Shown one piece after another: positions 27,418 to 36,918 of a stretch of DNA of 64,000 bases. How positions within the stretch are numbered: the first letter of the stretch is position 1; every line of letters begins with the position of its first letter. The stretch comes from Hyphococcus luteus (GTDB taxonomy: Bacteria > Pseudomonadota > Alphaproteobacteria > Caulobacterales > Parvularculaceae). The notes under the pieces were generated by a model. That model saw only the letters and a list, made by a program, of their open reading frames with translations, did no database searches and was not told the DNA's origin. The DNA is taken from the NCBI RefSeq assembly GCF_002943565.1, contig NZ_PJCH01000015.1, forward strand, positions 310,001 through 374,000, given 5' to 3'. The position numbers were made by a program, and so were the translations under genes.

Positions 27418-28682
27418 CGGATTGCTCCTTCCGCTTCATACGGGCGAAGGACGAGATCCTTGTGAACGATGATGCGGAACGGCCATCCGGGCCTGATTCT
27501 GATTGTCGGCTGGGTGTCGAGATTTCTCTGAATAATTCTTTGGCCGGCCTGGTTGGCGGATGCCTGCGCGGACTCTCTGAGCGCCTCAACCAGATCGCTT
27601 TCAGAATCGCCGAAAGACAGTTCCGTTCCGACGCCGAGTAATGTTGAAAGGACAATGCCTTTCAGCAAACGGAATGTATGAAAGTCCACCTTGTCAGCAA
27701 GGCCGGCAAAACCGGATACGTCGCTCGCCGGCATGTTTTCGATCACAATAGATGCGCCGTCGGGATAAATAATGCGCGACCAGACCAAAAGGGCGCGGGA
27801 CTGCCCAAACGCGATCACGCTGTCGTATCGGCCAATTATTTTCGCGCCCTGGGGGATCAGCACATATTGGCCGCTTACCGTGTCGTAAACATTTTGCGTG
27901 ACCTGCGCGACGACCGTTCCTGGCAAGTCGGAGTTAACACCCGTGATCAGGCTTGCCGGGATGATCGAGCCGGCCATGACTTCGAATGGCGTTTCCGGAT
28001 CTTCGAGACGATGGCCGTTGTTAGTCGCGGAATCGAGGTCACCCTCCAGAAACTGAAGTTTGCGGAATTGCCGGCTCGGATCGTTGTCCCGTTCGCTGCC
28101 GAACGGCACCGGCGTCGGTGCGGCGCTCTGAAAGGCCGATGCAATATCAAATGGCGACACGCGCTCGGAAGCGCTTCCTTTGTTGATCGCCTGAACTGCG
28201 GGCGTCGACAATTGAAAGAACACCCCCGCCTCGCGCGCATCGGCAGCCATTTGCGCTTCCCGGAGGGCCGCCTCCCTCGCCGCATCGGCCTCGGGTGAAT
28301 TCCGGAACGGTGCGACCGGCGGCGGCGCCGAGAGGTCGATTCCCGACGGATCCAAGTCTTGCGCCGCCTGCTGGGCGCGAAGAAGCGCTGCGCCAAGGTC
28401 GCCGGGTAACGGACGCCCGAGCGGCGGGCGGATATCGGCGTAACTTTCCGGCAAAGCCTCTAGCCCTTCGGCGGTCGGCTTCGTATCCACATTGTATAGC
28501 TCTTGAGGGCGCGCATCGCTCGCCGCGCGCGGCGGTTTCAACGCAATGCTTGTCGCAGCGAAGATAACGAGCGCTGCCCCGCCCGCCGCCAGCATCAGCG
28601 CATTTTTGTTGAGTCGCGTGACCGGTCTCGGCCGGGGCCGCAGTTTAAGCGTCGATGGATCTACTTTTTCACGTTCGGTCAC
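27414..28682 (-). CDS. trbI: Conjugal transfer protein TrbI (VirB10-like)
   Basis: 422 residues: cytoplasmic N-terminus, one membrane helix (ALMLAAGGAALVIFAATSIAL), a Pro-rich periplasmic linker and the VirB10/TrbI beta-barrel domain (GSIIPASLITGVNSDLPGTV, then YVLIPQGAKIIGRYDS). It spans both membranes and forms the core complex with TrbG. Both ends overlap neighbours by four bases. Confidence 0.94.
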   Translation of the reverse strand: MTEREKVDPSTLKLRPRPRPVTRLNKNALMLAAGGAALVIFAATSIALKPPRAASDARPQELYNVDTKPTAEGLEALPESYADIRPPLGRPLPGDLGAALLRAQQAAQDLDPSGIDLSAPPPVAPFRNSPEADAAREAALREAQMAADAREAGVFFQLSTPAVQAINKGSASERVSPFDIASAFQSAAPTPVPFGSERDNDPSRQFRKLQFLEGDLDSATNNGHRLEDPETPFEVMAGSIIPASLITGVNSDLPGTVVAQVTQNVYDTVSGQYVLIPQGAKIIGRYDSVIAFGQSRALLVWSRIIYPDGASIVIENMPASDVSGFAGLADKVDFHTFRLLKGIVLSTLLGVGTELSFGDSESDLVEALRESAQASANQAGQRIIQRNLDTQPTIRIRPGWPFRIIVHKDLVLRPYEAEGAIR

Positions 28683-29665
28683 GACCGCCTCTTCAGATCG
28701 GTTCGCACGATCCGGACAACGTCCTGTCTCTTCCCGCCGAGACGCAGTTCAGCGGCCGCAAAGAGACGATCGACGACATAGTAGTTGCCGCGCATCCGGT
28801 AATTGACGAGTTCAGGGTCCCCTTTGCGTCCGAGAACGAAAAGTGGCGGCGCTTCGCCTTGCGATATGTTCTCAGGGAACTGAATGAACACCTGACGCCC
28901 GTCATCGAAAACGCGGACAGGACGCCAATGCGGTTTGTCGCCCTCGATTTCATACCGAAATTGCAAATCGCCGGGCGATACGCCCGCTGCGACGATCATT
29001 TCGTCGCGCTTGCGCTGCTGTTCATTCTCGTCACGACGGCGTTTGAACTGGTCCTGCGGATAGGTCCAGGAAATCGCCGCCATATAGGTTTCGCGAAACG
29101 AGCGCATTTCAAGGTGATAGGCGCGCCGGTCCGTTGTGATGACAAGATTCGTTTTCAGGTCCGGCGCAATGGGCTTTACGAGAATATGCACGCGCTCGCC
29201 GCCATTATTTCCATAGGGCCCGCCGCTGGTCGTATCGCCGACAATCCAGCGAACCGTATCGCCAGCGGAAACCGAATTGAGAATTTCGCCTGGCTCCAGC
29301 GCGATATCCGTCACCTGCTCCGGCGCCGCATAAAGTCGATAAAGCGCGCCGTCCATGAAGGGATAGACCTGAACGGCATTGAGAAACCGGTCGAGGTCGG
29401 GCTCCACCTTGGCGCGGTCGTTTGCGGCGTCGATCCGTTCGAAAGGGGCGAGCGATGGCGGCGGCGCGGGTTCTTCTTTCGGTCTCAATTGTCCAGGTAA
29501 CGGATAAGGCCTTGCCGTCTCGACGATCTCGCGCAATGGCTCGTCCGCACCAAAGGCGATCTCTCGCGCGGGCTTCATTGGCGCCGGATCAAGAGGCGCC
29601 TCAAACGTCGCCGTTTCGCACCCGGCTAATCCAGCGACGCTCGCTAGTAATAATAAACGCCTCAT
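28679..29665 (-). CDS. trbG: Conjugal transfer protein TrbG (VirB9-like)
   Basis: 328 residues. The ATG at 29665 is chosen because AGGAGG lies 6 bases upstream, inside the longer open frame. It gives a signal peptide with lipobox LLASVAGLAGC, so Cys16 is a candidate lipidation site. The conserved VirB9 core includes ILNSVSAGDTVRWIVGDT and the C-terminal FDDGRQVFIQFPENI. It is the outer-membrane-side core component. Confidence 0.92.
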   Translation of the reverse strand: MRRLLLLASVAGLAGCETATFEAPLDPAPMKPAREIAFGADEPLREIVETARPYPLPGQLRPKEEPAPPPSLAPFERIDAANDRAKVEPDLDRFLNAVQVYPFMDGALYRLYAAPEQVTDIALEPGEILNSVSAGDTVRWIVGDTTSGGPYGNNGGERVHILVKPIAPDLKTNLVITTDRRAYHLEMRSFRETYMAAISWTYPQDQFKRRRDENEQQRKRDEMIVAAGVSPGDLQFRYEIEGDKPHWRPVRVFDDGRQVFIQFPENISQGEAPPLFVLGRKGDPELVNYRMRGNYYVVDRLFAAAELRLGGKRQDVVRIVRTDLKRRS

Positions 29666-29676
29666 ACCAAGCCTCC

Positions 29677-30360
29677 TCATGAGAGGTCCTTCGACCAATT
29701 GATTCCGTGAACGTAAATTCCGAGCGGGTTTTTATGGATCGCTTCCGCTGTACGCGGCGGCGACAGGACAATCGTGATATGGGCGGTAAACCGCTCCTGT
29801 CTCTCAAACTGGCCGTTGGTGTAAGTCTTTTCTATCCAGCGCACTTCGAAGCTGTCATCGCTGGCGCGCACCACGCTGGTCACTTCCACATTGACGCTGC
29901 GACGGCCGATTTCGGCGAAGGGATCATGCTCGCGCGCATAATCATTTAACGCGACGGCGCCTCGATCAGTGGCGAAGTCATAGGCTTTCAGCCAGTTTTC
30001 GCGGACCACCACGGGGTCAATCGAAATGGAGCGCACATTGCGAATAAAGTTCGCGATGTGATGGGCGATCTGCGCGTCTTTCGGTTTGTAAGTTTCAGTC
30101 GCCGGGCCGATGGCGCGGACTGTCCCCGCAGCACCAACTTCGACGACATAAGGCGTCACAATAGATTGCGTCGATTGCCAAATGAGTCCGCCGACTGCTG
30201 ACAAAGCAATGATGAGCGATCCGAAAGTCGCCAATCTCCAATTCGCGGCCTGTGCGCGCGAAGACCCGATCCGCTCATCCCAGATCGCTTGCGCGCGTTG
30301 ATAGGGAGTCTCCGGCGCCGGGGTCTCGCCGTATTTTACGGAAGAGCGTTTGAACATCAT
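29677..30360 (-). CDS. trbF: Conjugal transfer protein TrbF (VirB8-like)
   Basis: 227 residues from ATG 30360, preceded by GAGGAG. One N-terminal membrane helix (LATFGSLIIALSAVGGLIW) and a periplasmic VirB8 fold (FIRNVRSISIDPVVVRENWLKA; FEVRWIEKTYTNGQ). VirB8 proteins are assembly nuclei in the inner-membrane complex. The start sits one base after the trbL stop. Confidence 0.92.
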   Translation of the reverse strand: MMFKRSSVKYGETPAPETPYQRAQAIWDERIGSSRAQAANWRLATFGSLIIALSAVGGLIWQSTQSIVTPYVVEVGAAGTVRAIGPATETYKPKDAQIAHHIANFIRNVRSISIDPVVVRENWLKAYDFATDRGAVALNDYAREHDPFAEIGRRSVNVEVTSVVRASDDSFEVRWIEKTYTNGQFERQERFTAHITIVLSPPRTAEAIHKNPLGIYVHGINWSKDLS

Positions 30361-30361
30361 C

Positions 30362-31711
30362 TCACTCCTCGTCCTGTCGAAGTTTTGGCGCATCGCCGGA
30401 ACCCGGTCGGTCTCCCGAAGCGACCATGTGTGTCGCCGTCAGGCCTGCGTCCCGTAATCCCTGTTCGCGGCGCATGCGTTGCGCCCAATCCGGCGCGTTA
30501 TTTGCCGCTGCGTCTTTAACGCCGGGTATGTCTTTAGCTGCCGAAAGGGTTGAGTTGATTGATCCGCCGGTTGACGAAAATGCGCGCCGCGCGCCCGATT
30601 GAAAGGCTTCGCCCGGCGAGCCCATTGCGCGCGATACGGAACTGCGAGCGCGGTCAGCAACGCCAGCGGCGCCCGCCTGAGCGACAGCACCGACGCCGGC
30701 GGCGGTTGAACGCCACCCGCCATCGCCGGCGCCGACACGGCCAAGCGAGTAAGCAGCGCTCGCGCCGCCAGCCATGGACGCGCCCGCCCGCACGGCCGAT
30801 TGACCGGCGGTGACGCCGGCACGGGCGCCGGACGCCGCAAGCGCGCCTGCGCCTATCACTGCAGCACCTGTGCCTGCAGCCGTAGCAACGGCGGCGCCTG
30901 CGCCGAGTTGCGGGGCGCCAGCGACAAGCCCTGTGGCGATCCCAGGTCCGAAAATGCCAAGCGCCAACAACGAGAGAGAACCGAGTATCGTTGACGCGGC
31001 CTGTTCAAGAGTCACCGATCCGGGCGTGAACGTAGATGTGACCGATCCGAATATGGTCGAGCCGATGCCGACGATGATGGCGAGAACCATGAGCTTGACG
31101 CCGGACGCGACGACATTGCCAAGCACCCGCTCCGCAAGAAACGACGTCTTGTTCCAAAGCGCAAAAGGAACGAGGACAAATCCCGCAAGCGTCGTCAGCT
31201 TGAATTCAATGATTGTGACAAAAAGCTGAATGGCGAGAATGAAGAAGGCGAAAAGCACGATCACCCATGACAGCAGAATGATCATGATCGTGACGAAATT
31301 GGTGAAGAAACTCGGGAAACCAATTAGCGAATTGGCTTCCTCCAGGAGCGGGTAGGCCGCGTCATATCCTGTCGCTGCAACAAAACCCGGCTTTAGAAGG
31401 TCCGCTGCGGTAAGCGACGTTCCCGTCGCCACCAGGCCGAGCCCAGCAAAAGACGAAAAGATGATATTCGCGAGCAACGCGAAATTGTTAATGATGAAAG
31501 CGAACGCGCCCACATAGAGCACCTTTTTGATGAACTGACCCAGGACATTCTGCTCGCCGGCAAACGCCCAGAACAACCCTGCAAGGACGACATCAATGCC
31601 AATCAGGACAGCGGTCAGAAAACCGACATCGCCGGCAAGCAGCCCAAAGCCGCTATCGATATAGGCGATGAACGTGCTGGTGAAATCGTCGATGACGTTG
31701 AGGTCGTCCAT
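30362..31711 (-). CDS. trbL: Conjugal transfer protein TrbL (VirB6-like)
   Basis: 449 residues with five to six strongly hydrophobic segments between about 25 and 255 and a Gly/Ala-rich C-terminal third (AGAAVATAAGTGAAV onward), the TrbL/VirB6 layout. It is thought to form part of the inner-membrane translocation channel. Between trbJ (15 bases) and trbF (1 base). Confidence 0.92.
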   Translation of the reverse strand: MDDLNVIDDFTSTFIAYIDSGFGLLAGDVGFLTAVLIGIDVVLAGLFWAFAGEQNVLGQFIKKVLYVGAFAFIINNFALLANIIFSSFAGLGLVATGTSLTAADLLKPGFVAATGYDAAYPLLEEANSLIGFPSFFTNFVTIMIILLSWVIVLFAFFILAIQLFVTIIEFKLTTLAGFVLVPFALWNKTSFLAERVLGNVVASGVKLMVLAIIVGIGSTIFGSVTSTFTPGSVTLEQAASTILGSLSLLALGIFGPGIATGLVAGAPQLGAGAAVATAAGTGAAVIGAGALAASGARAGVTAGQSAVRAGASMAGGASAAYSLGRVGAGDGGWRSTAAGVGAVAQAGAAGVADRARSSVSRAMGSPGEAFQSGARRAFSSTGGSINSTLSAAKDIPGVKDAAANNAPDWAQRMRREQGLRDAGLTATHMVASGDRPGSGDAPKLRQDEE

Positions 31712-31726
31712 GGGCGTGCTCGTTGA

Positions 31727-32458
31727 TTAAGAGGGCGTATAAGCGGAGCCGTCGCCGAGGAAGCGTCCGCGATGAATGCGGGCGCGTTCTTCCGTCTGCA
31801 GCTGGCGCGCGCGATCGAGCGCCTCGGCGCGATACTGAACCGCCAGTAATTGCGCGGTCTGCATCGACTGCTTGGTTTGAAGCGCTAGCAGCTGGTTTCC
31901 GGCCTGCTCCACCTGCAGGCCGCCGATGGCGGTTTCGCTCTCGGTTACGATTTCTTCCAGCGTCGACACGTCGAGGGCAATCGTCTCAGTCACCTTCGCC
32001 TGTATGACGAGGGCGTCATTCAACGCCCTGCTCGCTTCTTTCCAGTGAGCGTTCGCCGCCGCGCCCATGGCGAGGTTGGAAAAAGCGGAGTAATCCTGAG
32101 GAAAGAGGGTTTTGAAGGCGGCGTCGATGGTGGCGACATCATAGGCGAGCCCGTTGGCGGTCTGGATCAACTTGTCGATCTCAACAAGGCGCGCCTTCAA
32201 CGCCGCCTTTGCCGAATAAGGAAGCTGTGTCAGCTCTTTCGCCTGATTGGCGATCATCGCTGCTTCATTCGTCAATTGCTTGATCTGATTGTTGATCATC
32301 TCAAGCGTGCGCGCGGCTGTCAGAAGGTTCTGTGCGTAGTTCGTCGGGTCATAAACGATCCCGCCCAGGATAAAGGCGTTGGCCGGGGGCGCCTGCGCAA
32401 TGCTCGCCGCGATCGCCAGCGCAAGCGTTGAAACAAGGGTTTTCATTTTGCGTTTCAT
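31727..32458 (-). CDS. trbJ: Conjugal transfer protein TrbJ (VirB5-like)
   Basis: 243 residues from ATG 32458, with AAAGGAG 8 bases upstream; the open frame reaches 32614 inside trbE but lacks family sequence. Signal peptide TLALAIAASIAQAPPANAF, then the TrbJ motif GGIVYDPTNYAQNLLTAA and long helices. VirB5-type proteins sit at pilus tips. Overlaps trbE by four bases. Confidence 0.9.
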   Translation of the reverse strand: MKRKMKTLVSTLALAIAASIAQAPPANAFILGGIVYDPTNYAQNLLTAARTLEMINNQIKQLTNEAAMIANQAKELTQLPYSAKAALKARLVEIDKLIQTANGLAYDVATIDAAFKTLFPQDYSAFSNLAMGAAANAHWKEASRALNDALVIQAKVTETIALDVSTLEEIVTESETAIGGLQVEQAGNQLLALQTKQSMQTAQLLAVQYRAEALDRARQLQTEERARIHRGRFLGDGSAYTPS

Positions 32459-34884
32459 TCTCTTTCTCCTTTCGACGATGATGGTTCCGGCAAGAGAGCG
32501 GCGGCCCAGTCGAGCCCTTTTGCGGCAAGCAGTTGCTGTGCAAAGGGCGCGTCGCTCGCCTTGCAGAGTATTTTGTCGATGAGCCGGTGATCCTGCGGCG
32601 AGGAGGCGCCACAAAAAGCAAGCGCAATGTCTCCCAATCGAAGATCAAAAATGCGATTGCCGACGGGAGACTGGTAATAATACTCCTGCTTGGGCGTCAT
32701 GCTTGCGATGATGTCGATTTGCCGGCCGTTCAGTCCAAAATTCGCATATGCCGAATAGATGCTCGACTCTCGCGCCCGCGGATTGGGCAGGAATATTCGC
32801 GACGGGCAGGATTCTATTATGGCTGGCGCAATTGGGGAGGCTTGCACGTCGCTCAGCGACTGGGTCGCAAAGATGACAGAAACATTCTTCTTGCGAAGCG
32901 TCTTCAGCCAGTCTCGGATTCTTCCCGAAAACATTGGATTGTCGAGAAAGAGCCAGGCTTCGTCCAACAACAACAGCGTAGGATTTCCGTTGAACCGCTC
33001 TTCCAGTCGATCAAAGAGATAGGTAAGCGCTGGTGCGATAGCCGACTGCTGTCGCATAAGCTCTTCCATCTCGAAGCAAACGAGATTCGAAAACGAAAAC
33101 ACCTCTTTATCTGCGTCAAAGAGGTCGCCGAACGCTCCTTCCACGGTGAAAGGCTTCAACGCATTGCGGAGACTCCGGTCTTGGACCAGGAGCGAGAAGC
33201 CAGTGAGCGTGCGCTCGGCGGTCGGCGCCGCGGCAAGACTGGATAGCGCCGACCAAACCGCCTCTTTGATTGGTGGATCGGCTGTCACGCCTTCCTGAGC
33301 CAGCAAACCGAGCAACCAGCGTTGGGCGCGCGCCTTGTCTTCCGGCGCCTCAAGATCGCGCAAGGGTTGGAAGGAAAGATCCGCTTTGGACCCGAGATCA
33401 TAGACGACCCCTTCAAGACCGAGGCATGCAGCGCGGATCGAGCGGCCTTTGTCGAATGCGAAAACTTGCGCATTCTCATAACGGTGAAACTGCGCCGCGA
33501 TAAAAGCGAGAAGCACCGATTTCCCGGCGCCAGTTGGACCGACGATCAGCGTATGACCGACATCACCAATATGGGTCGACAACCGAAACGGCGTATGGCC
33601 GCGCGTCGTCGCCAGGACCAAAGGCGGTCCCTCCAGATGATCGTTGCGCGCCGGCCCCGCCCAAACGGAGGACAATGGCGCGATATGCGCAAGGTTTAAC
33701 GTGTGCACGAGCGGCTGGCGGATATTTGCGTAGAGATGTCCGGGCAGGCTGCCGAGCCATGCATCCACGGCGTTCACAGACTCGCGAATGGTCACGAAAC
33801 CGCGTTCGTTTAAGACGCGTTCGATTTCCCGCACGCACTGGTCAACAACGCTCCGCTCCTGATCGTGTACGACAATCGACGTCGTTAGAAACCCGAAAGA
33901 AACGTCGTCGGCGCCGAGTTCCTGCAGCGCGGCGTCCGCATCGGCTGTCTTATTGTCGGCGTCCGTATCACCGAGGGCGCTGGCTTCATTGAACAGTGTC
34001 TCTTTGATGATTGCTGCGATGGATTTGCGTTTGGCGAACCACTGGCGGCGGTATTTGGCGAGTTCAGCGGACGCCCTCGCCTTATCCATGGCTATGAACC
34101 TTGTCGTCCAGCGATAAGGAAACGCGAGCGCATTGAGGCTATCCAAGAAACCCGGTTCGCTGGCCGGCGGAAAACCAAGGACCGAAATCACCCGCAGGTG
34201 AGCTTCACCGAGTTTTGGCTCCAGACCGCCGGTTAGCGGTTCATCGACCAGCAGCGCATCCAGATAGAGAGGCGTTTCCGGCGCGACGATGTCGTGCCGT
34301 TTTGAAGAAACACACGCATGCAGATAGGCAAGCGTTTCATCATCATCGAGCGGGCGGCATTTTGGCATCGCCAGCGCCAAGAGATCGATCGCTTTGTCTG
34401 TCTCCTGAACAAAATAGCCAAGACGATCGCCCGCATGGTTCGGAGCGGCAAGTTCGTCTTGTTTCAGGAATGCCCGCTCCGCTCGCGCCGTCCGGTCGGC
34501 CGGCGGCATATAAGCAAAGGTGAGAAAGTATTCGCATTCGAAATATTCCGCGGTCGACTCAAATGCAGCGCGGCGCTCCTCGTCGATGAGGAATGATAAC
34601 GGGCACGGCCACGCGCTCGTCGGATAATCCGACGCGGGAATCCTGGCCGCTTCAAAATGCAACACCCAGCCTGATCGGAACCTGCGCAGAACATTGTTTA
34701 CGCGCGCCGTATAACTGAGAAGTTCTTCAGGGCTGGCGCTTTCGAGATCAGGTCCGCGATAACGGATAGTCCGTTGCAGCGCGCCGTCCTTGTTCAGGAC
34801 GATGCCCGGCGCGACAAGCGCCGCCCAGGGGAGATAATCGGCAAGGCGCTTCGGACGTTTTTGATATTCGGCGAGATTCAGCAT
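32455..34884 (-). CDS. trbE: Conjugal transfer ATPase TrbE (VirB4-like)
   Basis: 809 residues. N-terminal CagE/VirB4 region (MLNLAEYQKRPKRLADYLPWA) and C-terminal P-loop ATPase with Walker A VGPTGAGKSVLLAF and Walker B TLLLLDEAWLFL. It powers pilus assembly and substrate transfer at the inner membrane. Overlaps trbD upstream by 7 bases and trbJ by 4. Confidence 0.95.
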   Translation of the reverse strand: MLNLAEYQKRPKRLADYLPWAALVAPGIVLNKDGALQRTIRYRGPDLESASPEELLSYTARVNNVLRRFRSGWVLHFEAARIPASDYPTSAWPCPLSFLIDEERRAAFESTAEYFECEYFLTFAYMPPADRTARAERAFLKQDELAAPNHAGDRLGYFVQETDKAIDLLALAMPKCRPLDDDETLAYLHACVSSKRHDIVAPETPLYLDALLVDEPLTGGLEPKLGEAHLRVISVLGFPPASEPGFLDSLNALAFPYRWTTRFIAMDKARASAELAKYRRQWFAKRKSIAAIIKETLFNEASALGDTDADNKTADADAALQELGADDVSFGFLTTSIVVHDQERSVVDQCVREIERVLNERGFVTIRESVNAVDAWLGSLPGHLYANIRQPLVHTLNLAHIAPLSSVWAGPARNDHLEGPPLVLATTRGHTPFRLSTHIGDVGHTLIVGPTGAGKSVLLAFIAAQFHRYENAQVFAFDKGRSIRAACLGLEGVVYDLGSKADLSFQPLRDLEAPEDKARAQRWLLGLLAQEGVTADPPIKEAVWSALSSLAAAPTAERTLTGFSLLVQDRSLRNALKPFTVEGAFGDLFDADKEVFSFSNLVCFEMEELMRQQSAIAPALTYLFDRLEERFNGNPTLLLLDEAWLFLDNPMFSGRIRDWLKTLRKKNVSVIFATQSLSDVQASPIAPAIIESCPSRIFLPNPRARESSIYSAYANFGLNGRQIDIIASMTPKQEYYYQSPVGNRIFDLRLGDIALAFCGASSPQDHRLIDKILCKASDAPFAQQLLAAKGLDWAAALLPEPSSSKGERE

Positions 34885-35132
34885 GAAAGATACGCGCCCT
34901 GCTTCAAGTGTCGAACACCTACCTCCAGAAACTTCGGGTCTTTCTTAGCGGCGCAAACCGCCGCGGCATGTCCGATCAGTCCCAGCACGATGCCTGCCGC
35001 CCACATTTGCATGCCGAGACCAATGGCTGCGGCGATGGTGCCGTTGATGATGGCGATGCTGCGCGGCGCGCCCGCCATTAAGAGCGGCTCCGTAAGGCTG
35101 CGATGAATGGGGATGGAGTAACCTTCGACCAT
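34878..35132 (-). CDS. trbD: Conjugal transfer protein TrbD (VirB3-like)
   Basis: 84 residues: YSIPIHRSLTEPLLMAGAPR is the VirB3/TrbD N-terminal signature, followed by two membrane segments. It works next to VirB4 and is often translationally coupled with it, as here (7-base overlap with trbE). Confidence 0.92.
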   Translation of the reverse strand: MVEGYSIPIHRSLTEPLLMAGAPRSIAIINGTIAAAIGLGMQMWAAGIVLGLIGHAAAVCAAKKDPKFLEVGVRHLKQGAYLSC

Positions 35133-35144
35133 TGTCTTCCTCCT

Positions 35145-35471
35145 TCAAACCAGCGCGCCGCCGCCGAAGGAGAAAAAGGCGAGGAAGAAGCTCGTCGCCG
35201 CGAATGCGATCGAAAGCCCGAAAACGATCTGAATGAGGCGGCGGAACCCGCCAGAGGTATCCCCGAACGCGAGCGACAGTCCGGTGATAATGATGATGAT
35301 CACAGCGACGATCCGCGCTACCGGCCCCTCAATCGAGGCGAGAATTTGCGTCAGTGGCGCTTCCCACGGCATGCCGGATCCCGCAGCGTGAGCATGTCCG
35401 CTGAAGAACAACAGGGCGACGGCAAGCAACGCCGACAGGTGAAGGGCGCGAGAATAGTTGCGAGCGATCAT
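35145..35471 (-). CDS. trbC: Conjugal transfer pilin TrbC (VirB2-like)
   Basis: 108 residues with a long signal peptide ending near GHAHA and two hydrophobic helices separated by a short loop, the VirB2/TrbC pilin plan. The mature pilin would be about 80 residues. Overlaps trbB by four bases; trbD follows 12 bases on. Confidence 0.92.
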   Translation of the reverse strand: MIARNYSRALHLSALLAVALLFFSGHAHAAGSGMPWEAPLTQILASIEGPVARIVAVIIIIITGLSLAFGDTSGGFRRLIQIVFGLSIAFAATSFFLAFFSFGGGALV

Positions 35472-36472
35472 GAATGGTCTCCGTTATTGACGATAAAAAG
35501 TTCAGGCGCGTCGGCTGGCTCCAGCATGTAGCCTTGCTGTCGATCATGCCCTGTGACGCGAATGATTTCGGTAACGCGCCACCCTTCTTGCGTCTTCTCG
35601 ATGAAGACGACGACATCGACGGCTTGGGCGATCAGGGATTGCGATGCGCTTTGCGATCGCTCTCCAATCAGTTGCTCCAGACGTGCAAGCGCCAAGACTG
35701 CTGAATTCGCATGAATAGTCGCAATGCCGCCCGGATGGCCCGTGTTCCAAGCCTTCATGAGATCGAGCGCCTCGCCGCCGCGGACCTCCCCGACGATGAT
35801 CCTGTCCGGCCGCAACCGCATGGTCGAACGAACGAGCGCTTCAAGCGTCACGCGTTGCGATGTGCGCAAGGCGATGGAGTCTCTCGCTTCGCATCGCAGC
35901 TCGCGCGTGTCTTCGAGAATGACAACTCGCTCATTGCGTTCTGCGATTTCAGCAAGAAGTGAGTTCGCCAGAGTTGTTTTGCCGGACGCCGTACCGCCGG
36001 CGATAAGAATACTGCTCCGCATGCGCACGGACGAACTTAGAACCTGCGCCTGGCATTGCGTCATGACTCCGGCCATCACATAATCGTCGAGAGGAATGAC
36101 GATCTTCGAGGGCTTTCGGATTGTGAATGCGGGGTTGCTTGAGACTGGAGGCAGGACCCCTTCAAAGCGTTCGCCGGTTCCCGGCAGTTCTCCGGAGATG
36201 ATCGGGTGCTCTTGATCGCAGATCGTATCGAGAGCCGACGCGACAAGCCGGATAATCCGCTCAACATCGGCCGCCGACATTGGCGCGTCCGCTCGTTCAC
36301 GACCAATTCCGGCGCGCTCAATCCACAACGCGCCATCGGGATTGGCGATGATTTCGGTCACGCTATCATCGTCAAGCGCGCTGGCGATTGCCGGCCCAAA
36401 CGCAGTCTTAAGCATCGAAATCCGGCGAGACGCGACCCGCGCAGTGTGTTGTTGACCCTGGAGGTTGGTCAT
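35468..36472 (-). CDS. trbB: Conjugal transfer ATPase TrbB (VirB11-like)
   Basis: 334 residues, hexameric traffic ATPase. Walker A IAGGTASGKTTLANS, Asp box VVILEDTREL, His box with LRPDRIIVGEVRGGEALDLMKAWNTGHPG split over the Walker B region. It sits at the cytoplasmic base of the secretion channel. Overlaps the copG-like gene and trbC by four bases each. Confidence 0.95.
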   Translation of the reverse strand: MTNLQGQQHTARVASRRISMLKTAFGPAIASALDDDSVTEIIANPDGALWIERAGIGRERADAPMSAADVERIIRLVASALDTICDQEHPIISGELPGTGERFEGVLPPVSSNPAFTIRKPSKIVIPLDDYVMAGVMTQCQAQVLSSSVRMRSSILIAGGTASGKTTLANSLLAEIAERNERVVILEDTRELRCEARDSIALRTSQRVTLEALVRSTMRLRPDRIIVGEVRGGEALDLMKAWNTGHPGGIATIHANSAVLALARLEQLIGERSQSASQSLIAQAVDVVVFIEKTQEGWRVTEIIRVTGHDRQQGYMLEPADAPELFIVNNGDHS

Positions 36473-36915
36473 TGGACCGCCTCCCCGCGCTGTTCACTTG
36501 TCGCCGCGGTCAAGCCCATATGTTCGAGCAGCGTGTCGGTGAATCGCTCCTGCCCCATGAGGCGATCGCCGACCTGCGAGATAAACCGCTCGAACCGCTT
36601 ATGGCCCAACGCTTCTGCGGCGGCGCGGTTTTGCTCCGGCAGTGGCGGCGTGATGCAGAGATAGTAGAGAATGTAGAGCGCAAGCGTTTCGGTCTGTGCG
36701 GATGCGTCGTCGGCAAGGCGCTCCATCGCTCGCGTCAATTTGTCGAGCCGTTTTATGAGCGCTGCATATTCCTGAGAATCTTCTTTGGGGTTTAGAAGCT
36801 CGACAATCGCCGCTTCCACAATCGACGCCTTGGTGACGCCCGGCCGCTCCGCGGCGCGCGACAAGAGCGTTTCCGCTTTTTCTCCCAATCGAACCTGCAG
36901 TCTTGCTTTTTTCAT
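36469..36915 (-). CDS. CopG/ribbon-helix-helix family protein of the trb operon
   Basis: 148 residues. Residues 3-45 (RLQVRLGEKAETLLSRAAER, then TKASIVEAAIVELL) form a ribbon-helix-helix DNA-binding module; the remainder is helical with a Pro-rich hydrophobic segment (LYILYYLCITPPLPEQN). This gene is a standard member between traG and trbB in this operon type and may autoregulate it or assist at oriT; neither is shown here. Confidence 0.85.
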   Translation of the reverse strand: MKKARLQVRLGEKAETLLSRAAERPGVTKASIVEAAIVELLNPKEDSQEYAALIKRLDKLTRAMERLADDASAQTETLALYILYYLCITPPLPEQNRAAAEALGHKRFERFISQVGDRLMGQERFTDTLLEHMGLTAATSEQRGEAVQ

Positions 36916-36918
36916 GGT